From Aristolochia californica (taxonomy: Eukaryota; Streptophyta; Magnoliopsida; Piperales; Aristolochiaceae), in assembly GCA_029961685.1 (NCBI GenBank), contig JARWKL010000015.1, forward strand, positions 18,660,801-18,724,800: DNA of 64,000 bases, read 5' to 3'. Made by a program: the position numbers and the translations under genes. A model generated the notes under the pieces. That model had not been told where the DNA came from and ran no database searches. It saw nothing but the letters and a program-made list of their open reading frames with translations. Each line of letters begins with the position of its first letter. The first letter of the stretch is position 1. This document shows positions 22,239 to 32,229 of the stretch, one piece after another.

Positions 22239-23284
22239 AACAACATTCTTCCTTGGATAATTAGGATCTGAATGATCTAATGCTGGTCATTGCCCACATA
22301 GGATATTAAAGATGTTGTAACTAAAACTCATTGTAAATAAAGCCGTTAAGAATAATCGTGCGAAAGGGGACAGGTTGACTTTGAATAGCCCCTGTTACAG
22401 CAGCTTCGGGGCCCTCAGGCCGTATGGCCTCGCATTAGCTCATTAGGATTTCATCTGATCATATTTCATTTCTCAAAGGAGAGAGGAAACAAGAAAAGAA
22501 AGGTGTTAAAAAGAAAATGGAATTCAAGTTTGGAATTGAGTTTAATTTTCTGAATTTTTTTAGTCACCAAGCTGATAACTGATACATCGCAGATGATAAT
22601 TAGTAAAAGCGAACCTCCTTGTTCTTGGACAGAAAGGAAACACCTTGAACGTCAACAATTGCAAACAAGAACAGAAATATGGACCAGATAACTGTAGCAG
22701 CAATGCACTCAAATCAACGACTATAAAATACCGTAGTGAAAGGCTTAAATATCTCTCCCCTTTCTATGAAACCAAAATTAACAAACTTTGAGATAGAAGT
22801 GAAAGCTGTATTCTCTACACTGATGCATCTGCAGATTCTGTCCAATTTTATCCTCAAAAAGTAAAAGAAATATGTGCACATATTTGTAGCAAAGAAGACA
22901 TGAATTACATTCCTGTAGACTAACAGAACATGCCAAAGTTAATAACAAAAAAAAAAAAAAAAAAAAAAACAATTTCTAGAAGAGACAACTGAGAAAAGGT
23001 TCTCCTCCCAATTTATAATCATAATGAATAGTCATTTTATAACCAATTTGGATGTCAATTCCTTTTTGCATAGCCAATACAGCTCCTAGAAGGAACTGCA
23101 GATATCCTACACATACAGGACCATACCTTTACTTCCTCTCTGATAGAAAATTCACACTCTGCGCCAAAATGGCTACAAAGCTTTTGTTCGGTCCATCAAG
23201 CTCCCCTCCTGCCTTGAAACGGAATCCCGTTGTTGTCCCAATGCATAATATAGAGTCATAAAGCAGAAAGTTTTCAAAATCATA
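22239..23284. other. No recognisable gene
   Basis: Contains a poly-A run (22948-22969) and AT-rich sequence with no identified coding pattern. Confidence 0.5.
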
Positions 23285-23289
23285 CCTTG
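23285..23289. repeat. Target-site duplication of the intact copia element, left
   Basis: CCTTG, repeated at 28049-28053. Confidence 0.9.
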
Positions 23290-23568
23290 TGAGAAGAATG
23301 ATTAAAAAATTCACCACACTTTGGGGTGTCATGCTTTCATTAATTTATAAGAGTGATATCCCTAATTACAGGGATTTACAATTGATTACAAGATATTGTA
23401 AATCTACATACAAGGAATGATTGAGCCTAATTAGCTCCTGTGATTGAGCTTAATTAGCTCCTGTGATGGAAGACCCTAAACAGGGCAATGATCCTTAATT
23501 GATTGAGAATCAGTTTTTATAATCCTTAATTGATTGAGGATCAATCTCTTAAGGCAGTATCTTCAACA
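23290..23568 (-). repeat. 3' LTR of the intact copia element
   Basis: 279 bases, minus-strand ends TGTTGAAG and TTCTCA. It contains the last 28 bases of the polyprotein frame. Confidence 0.95.
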
Positions 23569-26500
23569 GCCCCCCGCAAGCTAAGCGTCGGATTAGGACA
23601 GACGTGAAGCTTGAATCGAAAAAACTGAAAGAGAGGGCGAGAGACGCTCTTGGTGAAGATATCCGCAATCTGTAAGTGAGATGGCACATATTGAGTGCGA
23701 ATCTTTCCAGCAACAACAAGTTCTCGCAGAAAGTGAATGTCTAGCTCAACATGTTTGGCCCGTTTGTGAACAACAGGGTTGGAGCTCAAGAAAAGAGCGC
23801 TTTTGTTATCGCATAAGAGAAGAGGCTGCTTGGGAATGGATACTTTGAGATCACGAAGAAGATGAGTGAGCCAGATAAGTTCAGTGGCCGTGAGAGCAAG
23901 GGCACGATATTCCGATTCACAGCTGGAACGAGAAACTGTAGGTTGCTTCTTGGCACTCCAAGAAACTAAGTTGTCCCCAAGGTAGATGGAGTAACCCGAG
24001 GTGGAGCGGCGAGTGTCAGGACAGCCGGCCCAGTCAGCATCAGAATAAGCAATTAAGGAGCCAGGAGAAGCAGACGGGCGAAAGGATAGACCATAATGAA
24101 GAGTGCCTTTGACATACCGAAGAATACGCTTAACAGCAAGAAAGTGGTTATCAGTGGGAGAGTGTAGAAATTGACTAACCGAGTTGACAGCATGAGCAAT
24201 GTCGGGTCGCGTGATGGTCAAATATTGAAGAGCACCAACAAGAGATCGATAAAGAGTGGGATCTGAAAAAGACTGACCAACAGAGGATAGATGCTGAGAA
24301 ACCACCATAGGAGTATGTACAGGTTTGCTGTCAAGTAAGTGAGCGCGAGCAAGAATGTCGCGCGCATATTTCAGTTGACTAAGAAAGAGCCCATCAGAGG
24401 TGGGTGTGGCTTCAAGACCAAGGAAGTAGCTGAGAGAACCCAAGTCCTTTGTAGCGAACTCAGAATGAAGCTTGCTGGCAAAATTATCAAGCACAGAAGG
24501 GTTGTTGCCCGTAAGAATAATATCATCGACATATAGGAGCAGATAAAGGATGTCAGATTGCCGATGAAAGACGAAGAGCAAAGGATCAGCCCGACTGCAG
24601 TGGAAGCCAAGATGTGTAAGGAAAGAGCTGAACCGTTGGAACCAAGCTCGAGGGGCTTGTTTGAGACCATAGAGAGCCTTCTGAAGCTGGCAAACATGAT
24701 CAGGGAAGCGAGGATCAATATACCCAGGCGGCTGGTCCATATAGACACGCTCATTGAGATGACCGTTGAGGAATGCATTTTTGACGTCCAATTGACGGAG
24801 AGACCAGCGATGAGTAATAGCAAGAGAGAGTACAACCCGAATAGTGGTAGCTTTGATGACAGGACTGAAGGTGTCGGTGTAGTCAAGACCTGGGACTTGT
24901 GTAAACCCCTTCGCGACAAGACGAGCTTTGAACCGTTCAATAGAACCATCAGGCAAATATTTTGTCCTAAAGACCCATTTAGAACCCACAATATTGGTAT
25001 GAGCCGGTCGAGGTACCAAAATCCAAGTACGATTATTTTGAAGAGCCTGAATTTCTTCATCCATAGCGGCAAGCCAAGCTGGATTCTTGGCAGCAGATTT
25101 GAACCCTTTAGGCTCAGTAGATGCGAGGAGAGCAGAAAGCAGCCCAGATGAGCCAGAATACGCCAGATCAGCCGAGTAACGAGGTTTGAAAATACCAGCT
25201 TTGGCGCGTGTGACCATAGGATGAGAACCCACCGGAATAGTAGCAACAGGAGCAGTGGAATCAGCATGTGGCAGAGTAGGTCCTGTAACAGTAGAAGGGG
25301 CCTGCAAAGACTCATCCACGGGATTAGTGCAAATAACACAAGGAAGGGAGTCGGATTGAGTAATATGCCGAGAAGGGGGCGCCAAAAGAGATGGGGGCAT
25401 GACAGGAGAAGAGAGACTGGGTTCCAGAAAATTGGAGAAATTGAGAGAGGATAAAGGTTGAGCCTGGGAAGAGGCATGGGATGGGAAATGAGTCTCATCA
25501 AATTGAGCATGACGAGTAATATAAAGTCTAGATGTGACAGGATTAAGACAACGAAAACCTTTGTACGATGAACTATAGCCCATAAAAATGCAAGGAATAC
25601 TACGAGGCGAGAATTTATTTGGCATATAATCACGTAAACATGGGTAGACACGACAACCAAAAGGATGGAAATTGTCATAATTTGGAGAAATACCATAGAT
25701 AAGTTCAAAGGGGGACTTACCTCCGAGAAGCGGTGTGGGCAATCGATTGATGATGTAGGCAGCAGTGCTAAAGGCGTCAACCCAGTAACGAGGAGAAATG
25801 TGGGAATTGAAGAGTAAGGCCAGACCAGTTTCAGTCAAATGACGGTGTTTTCGTTCTGCGCGGCCATTTTGGGTAGGAGTGTAGGGACAAGATAATTGAT
25901 GATGAATTCCCGAAGAGCTGAGATGGTGTTTAAAACGAGTGCTAGTAAATTCTGCACCACCATCGCTTTGAAAAATTTTGATACGAGCAGAATGTTGATT
26001 TTCAACAAATTTATGAAATTGAAGAAAAATATCATAGAAATCAGACTTCAATTTCAATGGGTAAAGCCAAGTGAAACGAGAATAATCATCAATAAATAAA
26101 ACATAGTAAAGAAAACTCAAATGCGATGGTACTGGTGAAGGACCCCATATATCGCAATGAATTAATTCTAACAATTTAGATGACTTTTTGGCATTGCGAA
26201 GATAAGGCAAACGGTGACTTTTGGAAAGTTGACATGTAGCACATAAATGCGGAGAGGGCAATACTGAAGTAAGATGAAGATGGCCATCTTTATTTAATAA
26301 GGAGATAACAGAATGATGCACATGGCCTAATCGAGCATGCCATAAATCATAGGAGGCATGAAGAGATTTATTTTTCAAAACAGAAATAAGTGCTGAATTT
26401 CCACGCTCTAGCACATATAGACCTCCATCACGCCGACCGGTTGCCACCACCTTTCCCGTTTGGCGATTCTGAACAGTGAAAGAATTATTAGTAAACGTAA

Positions 26501-27728
26501 CAGAGAAGGGAAAATCATTCGTTAATTTACTAATAGACAAAAGATTTTTAGTAAGATGAGGAACAACCAAAATATCTAATAAGTGAAGATCTGGGGAAGG
26601 AGAAAGGGAACCAGTATGAGTAATAGGTAGAGACGCGCCATTCCCCACAATTACACGATCCTTACCCGTGTAGATTACCGTTTGATCCAATGAAGAGTGA
26701 ACCGGGGTCATGTGGGCCGTGGCCCCCGTATCCACGAACCAGTCCGAATTTTGGGTTTCGGACACGGAGCACTGCTGATTAAATGAATCAGCGAGATGCG
26801 CCGAAGGGTATTCCTCCCGTGAATACCGTTGCCGACAGCGATCGGCATAGTGGCCGTCCTGACGGCAGATTTGGCACCGGGGGGGGCGGCGACCATTGCT
26901 GGTGGTGGGACGACCTGAGCCGTGACCGGAATCACCGTGTTGGCTGTGGCCGTGGCCGGAGACGAAGGTGCCTCTGTTTCCAGAGCTGCCGTGGCTGCCG
27001 TGACCGTTTCCGCGACCCCGGCGATGGCGAGAAGAGCCACCGGAGCATTGATGGGAGACTCGGTTTGCAGTGAAAGCCGCAGGAGAGGGAGCCGTGGGCT
27101 CGAGAGATTTTTGAAAAATCTCGAAGCTTTCCGCGCGTGAGGCGATGTCGGAAAAACAGGGTAAGGGGGTTTGGGCCATTTGGGCAGAGGAAAAACCAGA
27201 GAATTCCGGACCAAGACCCCGGAGGAACCAGTGCGCCTTGTCGGTGTCATCAATGGGACGACCGATGGCGTGAAGTTGGTCGCACAAGACCTTGAACGCG
27301 CGGGCGTAGACCGTCACCGGGCGAGCTCCTCTTTTCATCAATTGAAGGTCGTCTTTGAGACGAATTTCACGGGCTTTTGACTTGTGACTGAAGGAATTCT
27401 CTAGAGCAAGCCATACCTCACGAGAGGTGGAGAGACCGACGGCTTCAGCCATAGCTTCTTCGGACAGAGAAGAAAGAAGAAGACTGAGAAGACGCTGGTC
27501 AATAGCTTTCCATGATGAGTGCTTGAGGTTTGGTGTCTGAGACGTAGGAGGGTCAAAAAGAGGTGGTGGCACAAGAGTACCATCCACATGACCCAGCAGA
27601 CCTTGACTGTCAAGGAGAGGAAGGAACTGACTCTTCCATAGAAGATAATTGGAAGATGAAAGTTTGATGGTGACCATGTGAAGCATGGTATTGAATGAGA
27701 GAAGATCAGAAGAAAATTCAGAGGCCAT
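23541..27728 (-). CDS. Copia gag-pol polyprotein, intact
   Basis: 1395 residues in one frame, starting at an ATG 42 bases inside the 5' LTR border. In order: gag (about 15-220, with NYLLWKSQ near the start), a Gly/His-rich linker, CCHC knuckle C285-C288-H293-C298, protease D333-T-G-A, integrase HHCC zinc site (H464, H469, C496, C499) and catalytic D526, D589, E625 (D-D35-E). RT follows (about 900-1110) with DVKNAFLNG, LYGLKQAPR and YVDD at 1066-1069, then RNase H with D1230, E1273 and D1307. The stop lies inside the 3' LTR. All catalytic residues I can check are present. Products would be capsid, protease, integrase and reverse transcriptase. No gag-pol frameshift is used, as is normal for plant copia elements. 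Confidence 0.97.
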   Translation of the reverse strand: MASEFSSDLLSFNTMLHMVTIKLSSSNYLLWKSQFLPLLDSQGLLGHVDGTLVPPPLFDPPTSQTPNLKHSSWKAIDQRLLSLLLSSLSEEAMAEAVGLSTSREVWLALENSFSHKSKAREIRLKDDLQLMKRGARPVTVYARAFKVLCDQLHAIGRPIDDTDKAHWFLRGLGPEFSGFSSAQMAQTPLPCFSDIASRAESFEIFQKSLEPTAPSPAAFTANRVSHQCSGGSSRHRRGRGNGHGSHGSSGNRGTFVSGHGHSQHGDSGHGSGRPTTSNGRRPPRCQICRQDGHYADRCRQRYSREEYPSAHLADSFNQQCSVSETQNSDWFVDTGATAHMTPVHSSLDQTVIYTGKDRVIVGNGASLPITHTGSLSPSPDLHLLDILVVPHLTKNLLSISKLTNDFPFSVTFTNNSFTVQNRQTGKVVATGRRDGGLYVLERGNSALISVLKNKSLHASYDLWHARLGHVHHSVISLLNKDGHLHLTSVLPSPHLCATCQLSKSHRLPYLRNAKKSSKLLELIHCDIWGPSPVPSHLSFLYYVLFIDDYSRFTWLYPLKLKSDFYDIFLQFHKFVENQHSARIKIFQSDGGAEFTSTRFKHHLSSSGIHHQLSCPYTPTQNGRAERKHRHLTETGLALLFNSHISPRYWVDAFSTAAYIINRLPTPLLGGKSPFELIYGISPNYDNFHPFGCRVYPCLRDYMPNKFSPRSIPCIFMGYSSSYKGFRCLNPVTSRLYITRHAQFDETHFPSHASSQAQPLSSLNFSNFLEPSLSSPVMPPSLLAPPSRHITQSDSLPCVICTNPVDESLQAPSTVTGPTLPHADSTAPVATIPVGSHPMVTRAKAGIFKPRYSADLAYSGSSGLLSALLASTEPKGFKSAAKNPAWLAAMDEEIQALQNNRTWILVPRPAHTNIVGSKWVFRTKYLPDGSIERFKARLVAKGFTQVPGLDYTDTFSPVIKATTIRVVLSLAITHRWSLRQLDVKNAFLNGHLNERVYMDQPPGYIDPRFPDHVCQLQKALYGLKQAPRAWFQRFSSFLTHLGFHCSRADPLLFVFHRQSDILYLLLYVDDIILTGNNPSVLDNFASKLHSEFATKDLGSLSYFLGLEATPTSDGLFLSQLKYARDILARAHLLDSKPVHTPMVVSQHLSSVGQSFSDPTLYRSLVGALQYLTITRPDIAHAVNSVSQFLHSPTDNHFLAVKRILRYVKGTLHYGLSFRPSASPGSLIAYSDADWAGCPDTRRSTSGYSIYLGDNLVSWSAKKQPTVSRSSCESEYRALALTATELIWLTHLLRDLKVSIPKQPLLLCDNKSALFLSSNPVVHKRAKHVELDIHFLRELVVAGKIRTQYVPSHLQIADIFTKSVSRPLFQFFRFKLHVCPNPTLSLRGAVEDTALRD
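23569..23577 (-). promoter_or_regulatory. Polypurine tract
   Basis: GCGGGGGGC on the minus strand, directly before the 3' LTR; primes plus-strand DNA synthesis. Confidence 0.85.
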
Positions 27729-27757
27729 AGTGGATCACGGAATTTTAATCCAGAACA

Positions 27758-27769
27758 GCTCTGATACCA
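27758..27769 (-). promoter_or_regulatory. Primer binding site for tRNA-iMet
   Basis: TGGTATCAGAGC on the minus strand, touching the 5' LTR; primes minus-strand DNA synthesis. Confidence 0.95.
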
Positions 27770-28048
27770 TGAGAAGAATGATTAAAAAATTCACCACACT
27801 TTGGGGTGCCATGCTTTCATTAATTTATAGGAGTGATATCCCTAATTACAGGGATTTACAATTGATTACAAGATATTGTAAATCTACATACAAGGAATGA
27901 TTGAGCCTAATTAGCTCCTGTGATTGAGCTTAATTAGCTCCTGTGATGGAAGACCCTAAACAGGGCAATGATCCTTAATTGATTGAGAATCAGTTTTTAT
28001 AATCCTTAATTGATTGAGGATCAATCTCTTAAGGCAGTATCTTCAACA
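27770..28048 (-). repeat. 5' LTR of the intact copia element
   Basis: 279 bases, two differences from the 3' LTR; presumably carries the element's promoter. Confidence 0.95.
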
Positions 28049-28053
28049 CCTTG
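28049..28053. repeat. Target-site duplication of the intact copia element, right
   Basis: CCTTG, identical to 23285-23289. Confidence 0.9.
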
Positions 28054-28220
28054 AAAGCTGCTGATTTGTACACTAACTACTTCATGTAGCAGAGATGTTT
28101 CTTCATTAAGACATCACATGGTCTCCACCTCCTCTCTCAGTCTCCCAGGTCCAATATTGGCCTGTGAGACCTGAAAGGATGATGACTGAAATTAACAATA
28201 TTCAGTAGACAACTGATATT

Positions 28221-28226
<6 letters not shown>

Positions 28227-28253
<27 letters not shown>
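28227..28253. repeat. (AT)n microsatellite
   Basis: About 13 AT units. Confidence 0.9.
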
Positions 28254-28258
<5 letters not shown>

Positions 28259-28302
28259 ATTGGCTGTATCTGGAACACGAAAAGTAGATAGGAAAAAAAA
28301 CA

Positions 28303-28480
28303 ATGGTTTCTTTTCTCTCGTCGGATTTCGGATGGGGCCGGCCGCTTTATGCGGGACCCATTGACGCCGACGCCGCAGATCTGCGTTTTGTTGCCGGACG
28401 GCGACGCCTCTGGCGGTGATGGGTCTTTAGTGGTGTGGATCTGTTTGCCGGACCGGAGGGTTTGGACAATGCCTTGCTAA
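28303..28480 (+). pseudogene. BAHD acyltransferase C-terminal fragment
   Basis: The frame from 28303 reads SSDFGWGRPLYAGP (about 28315-28360), containing the DFGWG motif that defines BAHD acyl-CoA transferases (hydroxycinnamoyl, anthocyanin and alcohol acyltransferases). After a one-base frame change near 28389 it continues LLPDGDASGGDGSLVVWICLP to a stop at 28478, as in BAHD C-termini. The HXXXD half is absent. The fragment is much richer in GC than its surroundings. It is a gene relic, possibly carried by a mobile element or left from a tandem BAHD gene. Confidence 0.72.
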
Positions 28481-29760
28481 ACTAGACTGCGACGATGAAA
28501 TGTGAATAACAAAAAATGCTAATGTTTTCCATTTTAACGTAGTCTATTTTGTGATGATATTTCATTCACAAAGCCATTTTTAATCTTTCATAGTTATCGG
28601 GATTAAAGTTTTAAACTCGTATTTATGACATTTTCAGGATTACAACTAATTTTTTTAGTTTTTATTGCTTTCCCATTTGGATGCCTCAAGTTACTCACGA
28701 GATTTATGACTATTTTATGACATTGCTTAGGTTTGAAAAATCTTAAAAATATTTTGCATACCCATTTATTTTTTTATCTATTTAAAATACATAAAAATGT
28801 GTTGAGTCTTGATTGTGTGACTCAGTCAAAACTTACCGAGTTCATTGAGTTAATTCGAAACAATATAGAACCAAATCAGATATATCACATGCTCGAAGTT
28901 AAGGGTGGCACCAAGTCAAACCGGCTTGCAAACTATTCGAGCTTAGCTTAGTTCAATTTTTACTTGAACTCTACTCGAGCACAAACTTGAAGTAAGACTC
29001 ATAAAGTTTAATAAGCCAAGCTCCAAATTTTCCTATCTCGCCTTGTTAGCTTGTGAGTAGGGTGGCTTCGAATCAAACTGGTTTTTTTTGGAAATATGTA
29101 TCATAGGAAAAACATTTCTAGTTTTTTTTAGAATATAAATTTTCAACTAGGGGCATTAAGTAGGCCATAGTAAATTTATGGCCAAATTCAAAAACTACAA
29201 AATAAGCAAGACAACATTTAGAGTAAACAAAATTAACATTGGTGCATTTTAATCCATTATTGAAATTCAATCCTGAACATTTCCTATCATTTTTTTTAAA
29301 TGTATGCATAAGTTTATATATAATTTACTTGACATATATTTTATATAGAGTATTAAATGTAAGTTAAACTCGAACTCGGTTAAGCTCGAGTTCGATTATA
29401 ATTTTAGGTTGAGGCTAGGGTCGGCCGAGCTCGAGTTCAAAATATTTAAATCAAACTCGACTTGAACAAGGTTCGGACTCTGCTAGATTCGATGTCATCC
29501 TTATACCTAATTTTATGTAAAAGTCATTCCCAATTTTATGTAAAATGTATGCATAATTTTATATACAATTTATTTGACATGTATTTTTTGAAAAGTTTTA
29601 AATATATGTTAGAGCACAAACTCGAGACTTATATTTTATGAAAAGTTTTAAATGAATGTTAAAGCTCGAGCCAAACTCTATTCAAGCTAGTTCAAAATAT
29701 TTAAATAAATCTCGACTCGAACATAAGTATACTGTATCTTGTAAGACTAGAGGGAAATAG
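28481..29760. repeat. AT-rich intergenic DNA with degenerate duplicated units
   Basis: Two imperfect copies of a unit near 29298-29480 and 29541-29720 share AAATGTATGCATAA, TTATTTGACAT-like text and CTCGAG/TCGAACTCG motifs. Similar CTCGAGCTCG-rich text starts near 28930. No coding frame is recognised. It looks like an old non-coding dispersed repeat. Confidence 0.45.
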
Positions 29761-29979
29761 GTCGGTAGGATGAACTTGGCGGCCTTTGTGGGGGCAAATT
29801 CATTGAAGAATATCAACAAACACCTTCCGGACGTTTTCTCCTCTTGTATTCATTTCCAATTGAATAGGAGCTATGACCTCGTCTCTATCCGAGGTCTGAA
29901 CCTTAATCAGTGACAACGGCCAAATTGACAAGGAGACGTAATTAGTGACTCCAAATTGCCCACTTTTAGGACTGGTCTC

Positions 29980-29987
29980 TTTATAAT
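29980..29987 (+). promoter_or_regulatory. Possible TATA box of the GGP gene
   Basis: TTTATAAT, 179 bases before the start codon. A (CT)n stretch at 30113-30130 lies in the likely 5' UTR. Confidence 0.4.
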
Positions 29988-30165
29988 GAGGCAAAAGAGG
30001 CGAGAGTGAGTACAACGCCCTTACAGTGCTTCCTTGCCTTTTGTCTAGAAAGTAGAAACCAAGCAGGGGGGAGAGAAGAGAGGCGGAGGTGTTAGCTGCA
30101 TCTCTGCTGGATTCTCTCTCTCTCTCTCGCTTCTGGTTCTGTGTAGAGGAGAACGAGGACACAGG

Positions 30166-32229
30166 ATGAAGAGATTCGCAGTGCTTCTGTGCGCGGAGGA
30201 TTCCGAGTACGTGAAGAAGAAGTACGGAGGGTATTTTGAGGTGTTTGTGGGGATGCTGGGCGAGGAAGGGGAGACGTGGGATGGGTATCGAGTCGCCAAT
30301 GGGGAGTTTCCTGATGAAGAGGAGATTGATTTGTATGATGGGTTTGTGATCACAGGAAGCTGCAACGATGCGCACGGCAATGATGTTTGGATCCTCAAGC
30401 TGTTGGCTCTCTTGAAGAAATTGCATTCTAAGAAGAAGAAAATTCTCGGTGTTTGCTTTGGGCATCAGGTGCGTGTTTTCTAGAGACCACAGGTTTTGGG
30501 GAACACATTTACAATAATGCAGAGGCGATTCGAGAGTTAACTATTTTTGCTTTTTTCAGTTTAAACTTAGAAACTGTCTTGAATTCGGATTTGGGTGGGG
30601 TTTTTATGACCAAAAAGTGACATAGCATCTGGTTTAGAATGAGGGTAAATAGAAAATAGAGATACTCATTCTATATGGAGCTTTCTTTTCTTTATTCCTT
30701 GGCGATAAGCATTTTGGATTCCATCCCTTTTACATGAAACTTCCATCCATCTAATTCAAATCTTAAACTCTCTGATCTCGAGCGGCCGGAATCCCCTTTT
30801 TTCCTAACGAAATGGTTTTATTTTTTAAAGTCTTTTACATTTTTTAAATCCCCAGTCGATGTTTCGGTATGATTGGTTCTCTTGATGGAGAAGATCCGTT
30901 CTCATATATATGGAAAAGATCTCTGTTTTCTGATGCATTTATCTCCTAAGGATGAATCTAAGAAGACAAGAAGAACCAACTGTAAAAAGTGACAGTTGTC
31001 AGCTTGTCTTATTTATTTTTTGGACTTACCATAGAAAGTCCTTCGTCTTCTTTCTTCTGACCCAGAAAAAAAAATTACCGTCTCTAGTCTGTACTCCTGT
31101 TTATTACGGCAAAAGAAAATTGCAGAGCTCTCAATCTCTGAGTATCTGATTCTCAGAGGCTTCAACAGCTCCAAATTGAAAAACGAGTGATTTCCTTTTC
31201 GCTAACTTTGGGCCATGCTCCTCATTAAATTTGGGGACCGGTTCAGATTTATGGATGACCGAACACCAGTTGCATCTATTCTCTAATGAAACAAGAGAAA
31301 TAAAAATAATCGTTCTGATATCTGAGTCCACTCCATGGTTCTGAGTCGAGTCCTCACGAGTTTCCGTGGTTGATTTCCGCAGATTCTAAGCCGGGCGTTG
31401 GGTGGGAAAACGGGCAGAGCCACAACTGGTTGGGACATTGGGATGAGAACCGTCAGCGTTTACCCCACGAAGCTCCTCTCTAAATTGCAGATTCCTTCTC
31501 AGCTCTCCGTGATCGAATTCCATCGAGATGAGGTCAGTGATTTCTAATTTAAGCTTTCTTTACTTGAAATATTCCTCGTTGCTCTGAGGCCACTTATTTA
31601 CTATTTCTTTATGCCTGGAAACAACTAGACAAAATCGTCGAAAGCATGGTTCATGTTCGATCTTTTCTTGGTTTTAACAGGGCAAATATTTGTAATTTGC
31701 ATATGAGTTTCAGTATCACTCTACAGAAATCTCGAAACCTTTCTCATTTCCGATGCTTCTTTAACGATTTAAAGATGTGGGTCTTCATCGGATTTTCTAA
31801 TCGATCTTGGTGGTTGAAGCGATTTAAGGGGGTGTAAAGAATTTTGAGGGACGTCTTTGTGCAGGTGAAGGAACTGCCACCGTACGTCGACGTGATTGCT
31901 TGGTCGGAGAAGACGGGGATTGAAATGTTCATGTGTGGTGACCACGCTATGGGTATTCAGGGCCATCCGGAGTACAACGAAGGCATTCTCGTCCACCTCA
32001 TTGAACGTCTTCAAGCTCGCTATGCCATTGAGGTGAGTTCACGGATTCAATTAAAGTAGAATTTTTAAATAGAAGAAAGAAAGAAGTAAAAATTAAGTAA
32101 AGCTGCTCTGTTTTGTTGCAGGATTCTCTCGCTGATGCAGCCAAGGCTAGCTTTGAGAAAGGGGAACCCGACAAGGAAACATGGAAGAAGCTCTGCAGGG
32201 GGTTTCTAAAGGGGACCCTGACTTTGTAG
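30166..32229 (+). CDS. GGP: Gamma-glutamyl peptidase (class I glutamine amidotransferase-like)
   Basis: Four exons, 30166-30468, 31383-31532, 31865-32032 and 32122-32229, join in frame to 242 residues. All introns are GT-AG and phase 0. The nucleophile elbow is ILGVCFGHQ with C97 at the end of exon 1. The His and Glu of the triad are in GIQGHPEY (H185, E187). The N-terminus ([20 protein letters not shown]) and [22 protein letters not shown] match plant cytosolic GGP1/GGP3/GGP5-type enzymes. These remove gamma-glutamyl groups from glutathione conjugates, for example in glucosinolate and camalexin synthesis and in glutathione turnover. No signal peptide is evident, so a cytosolic site is expected. 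Length is close to the family norm (about 245-250) and the gene looks intact. The precise substrate cannot be told. Confidence 0.95.

Larger units (their letters stand above)
23290..28048 (-). mobile_element. Complete young Ty1/copia element
   Basis: A 4759-base element bounded by 279-base LTRs that differ at only two positions (23329/27809 T/C and the A/G at about 23351/27831), both transitions. It has a 5-base target duplication, a primer site TGGTATCAGAGC touching the 5' LTR, a polypurine tract before the 3' LTR, and one uninterrupted gag-pol frame. Everything needed for autonomous transposition appears present. At usual plant LTR rates, two differences imply an insertion well under a million years old; that is an estimate. 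It may lie in the 3' flank of a minus-strand gene whose possible last exon is at 28106-28170. Confidence 0.97.

Noticed and set aside
22340..22440. GC-richer block with GGGGCCCTCAGGCCGTATGG, considered as an RNA gene or plastid insert
   Set aside because: It does not fold into a tRNA by eye and matches no plastid or rRNA sequence I know.
24371..25780. Long open frames overlapping the copia polyprotein in other frames, both strands
   Set aside because: They are shadows of the intact gag-pol frame; composition follows its codon bias.
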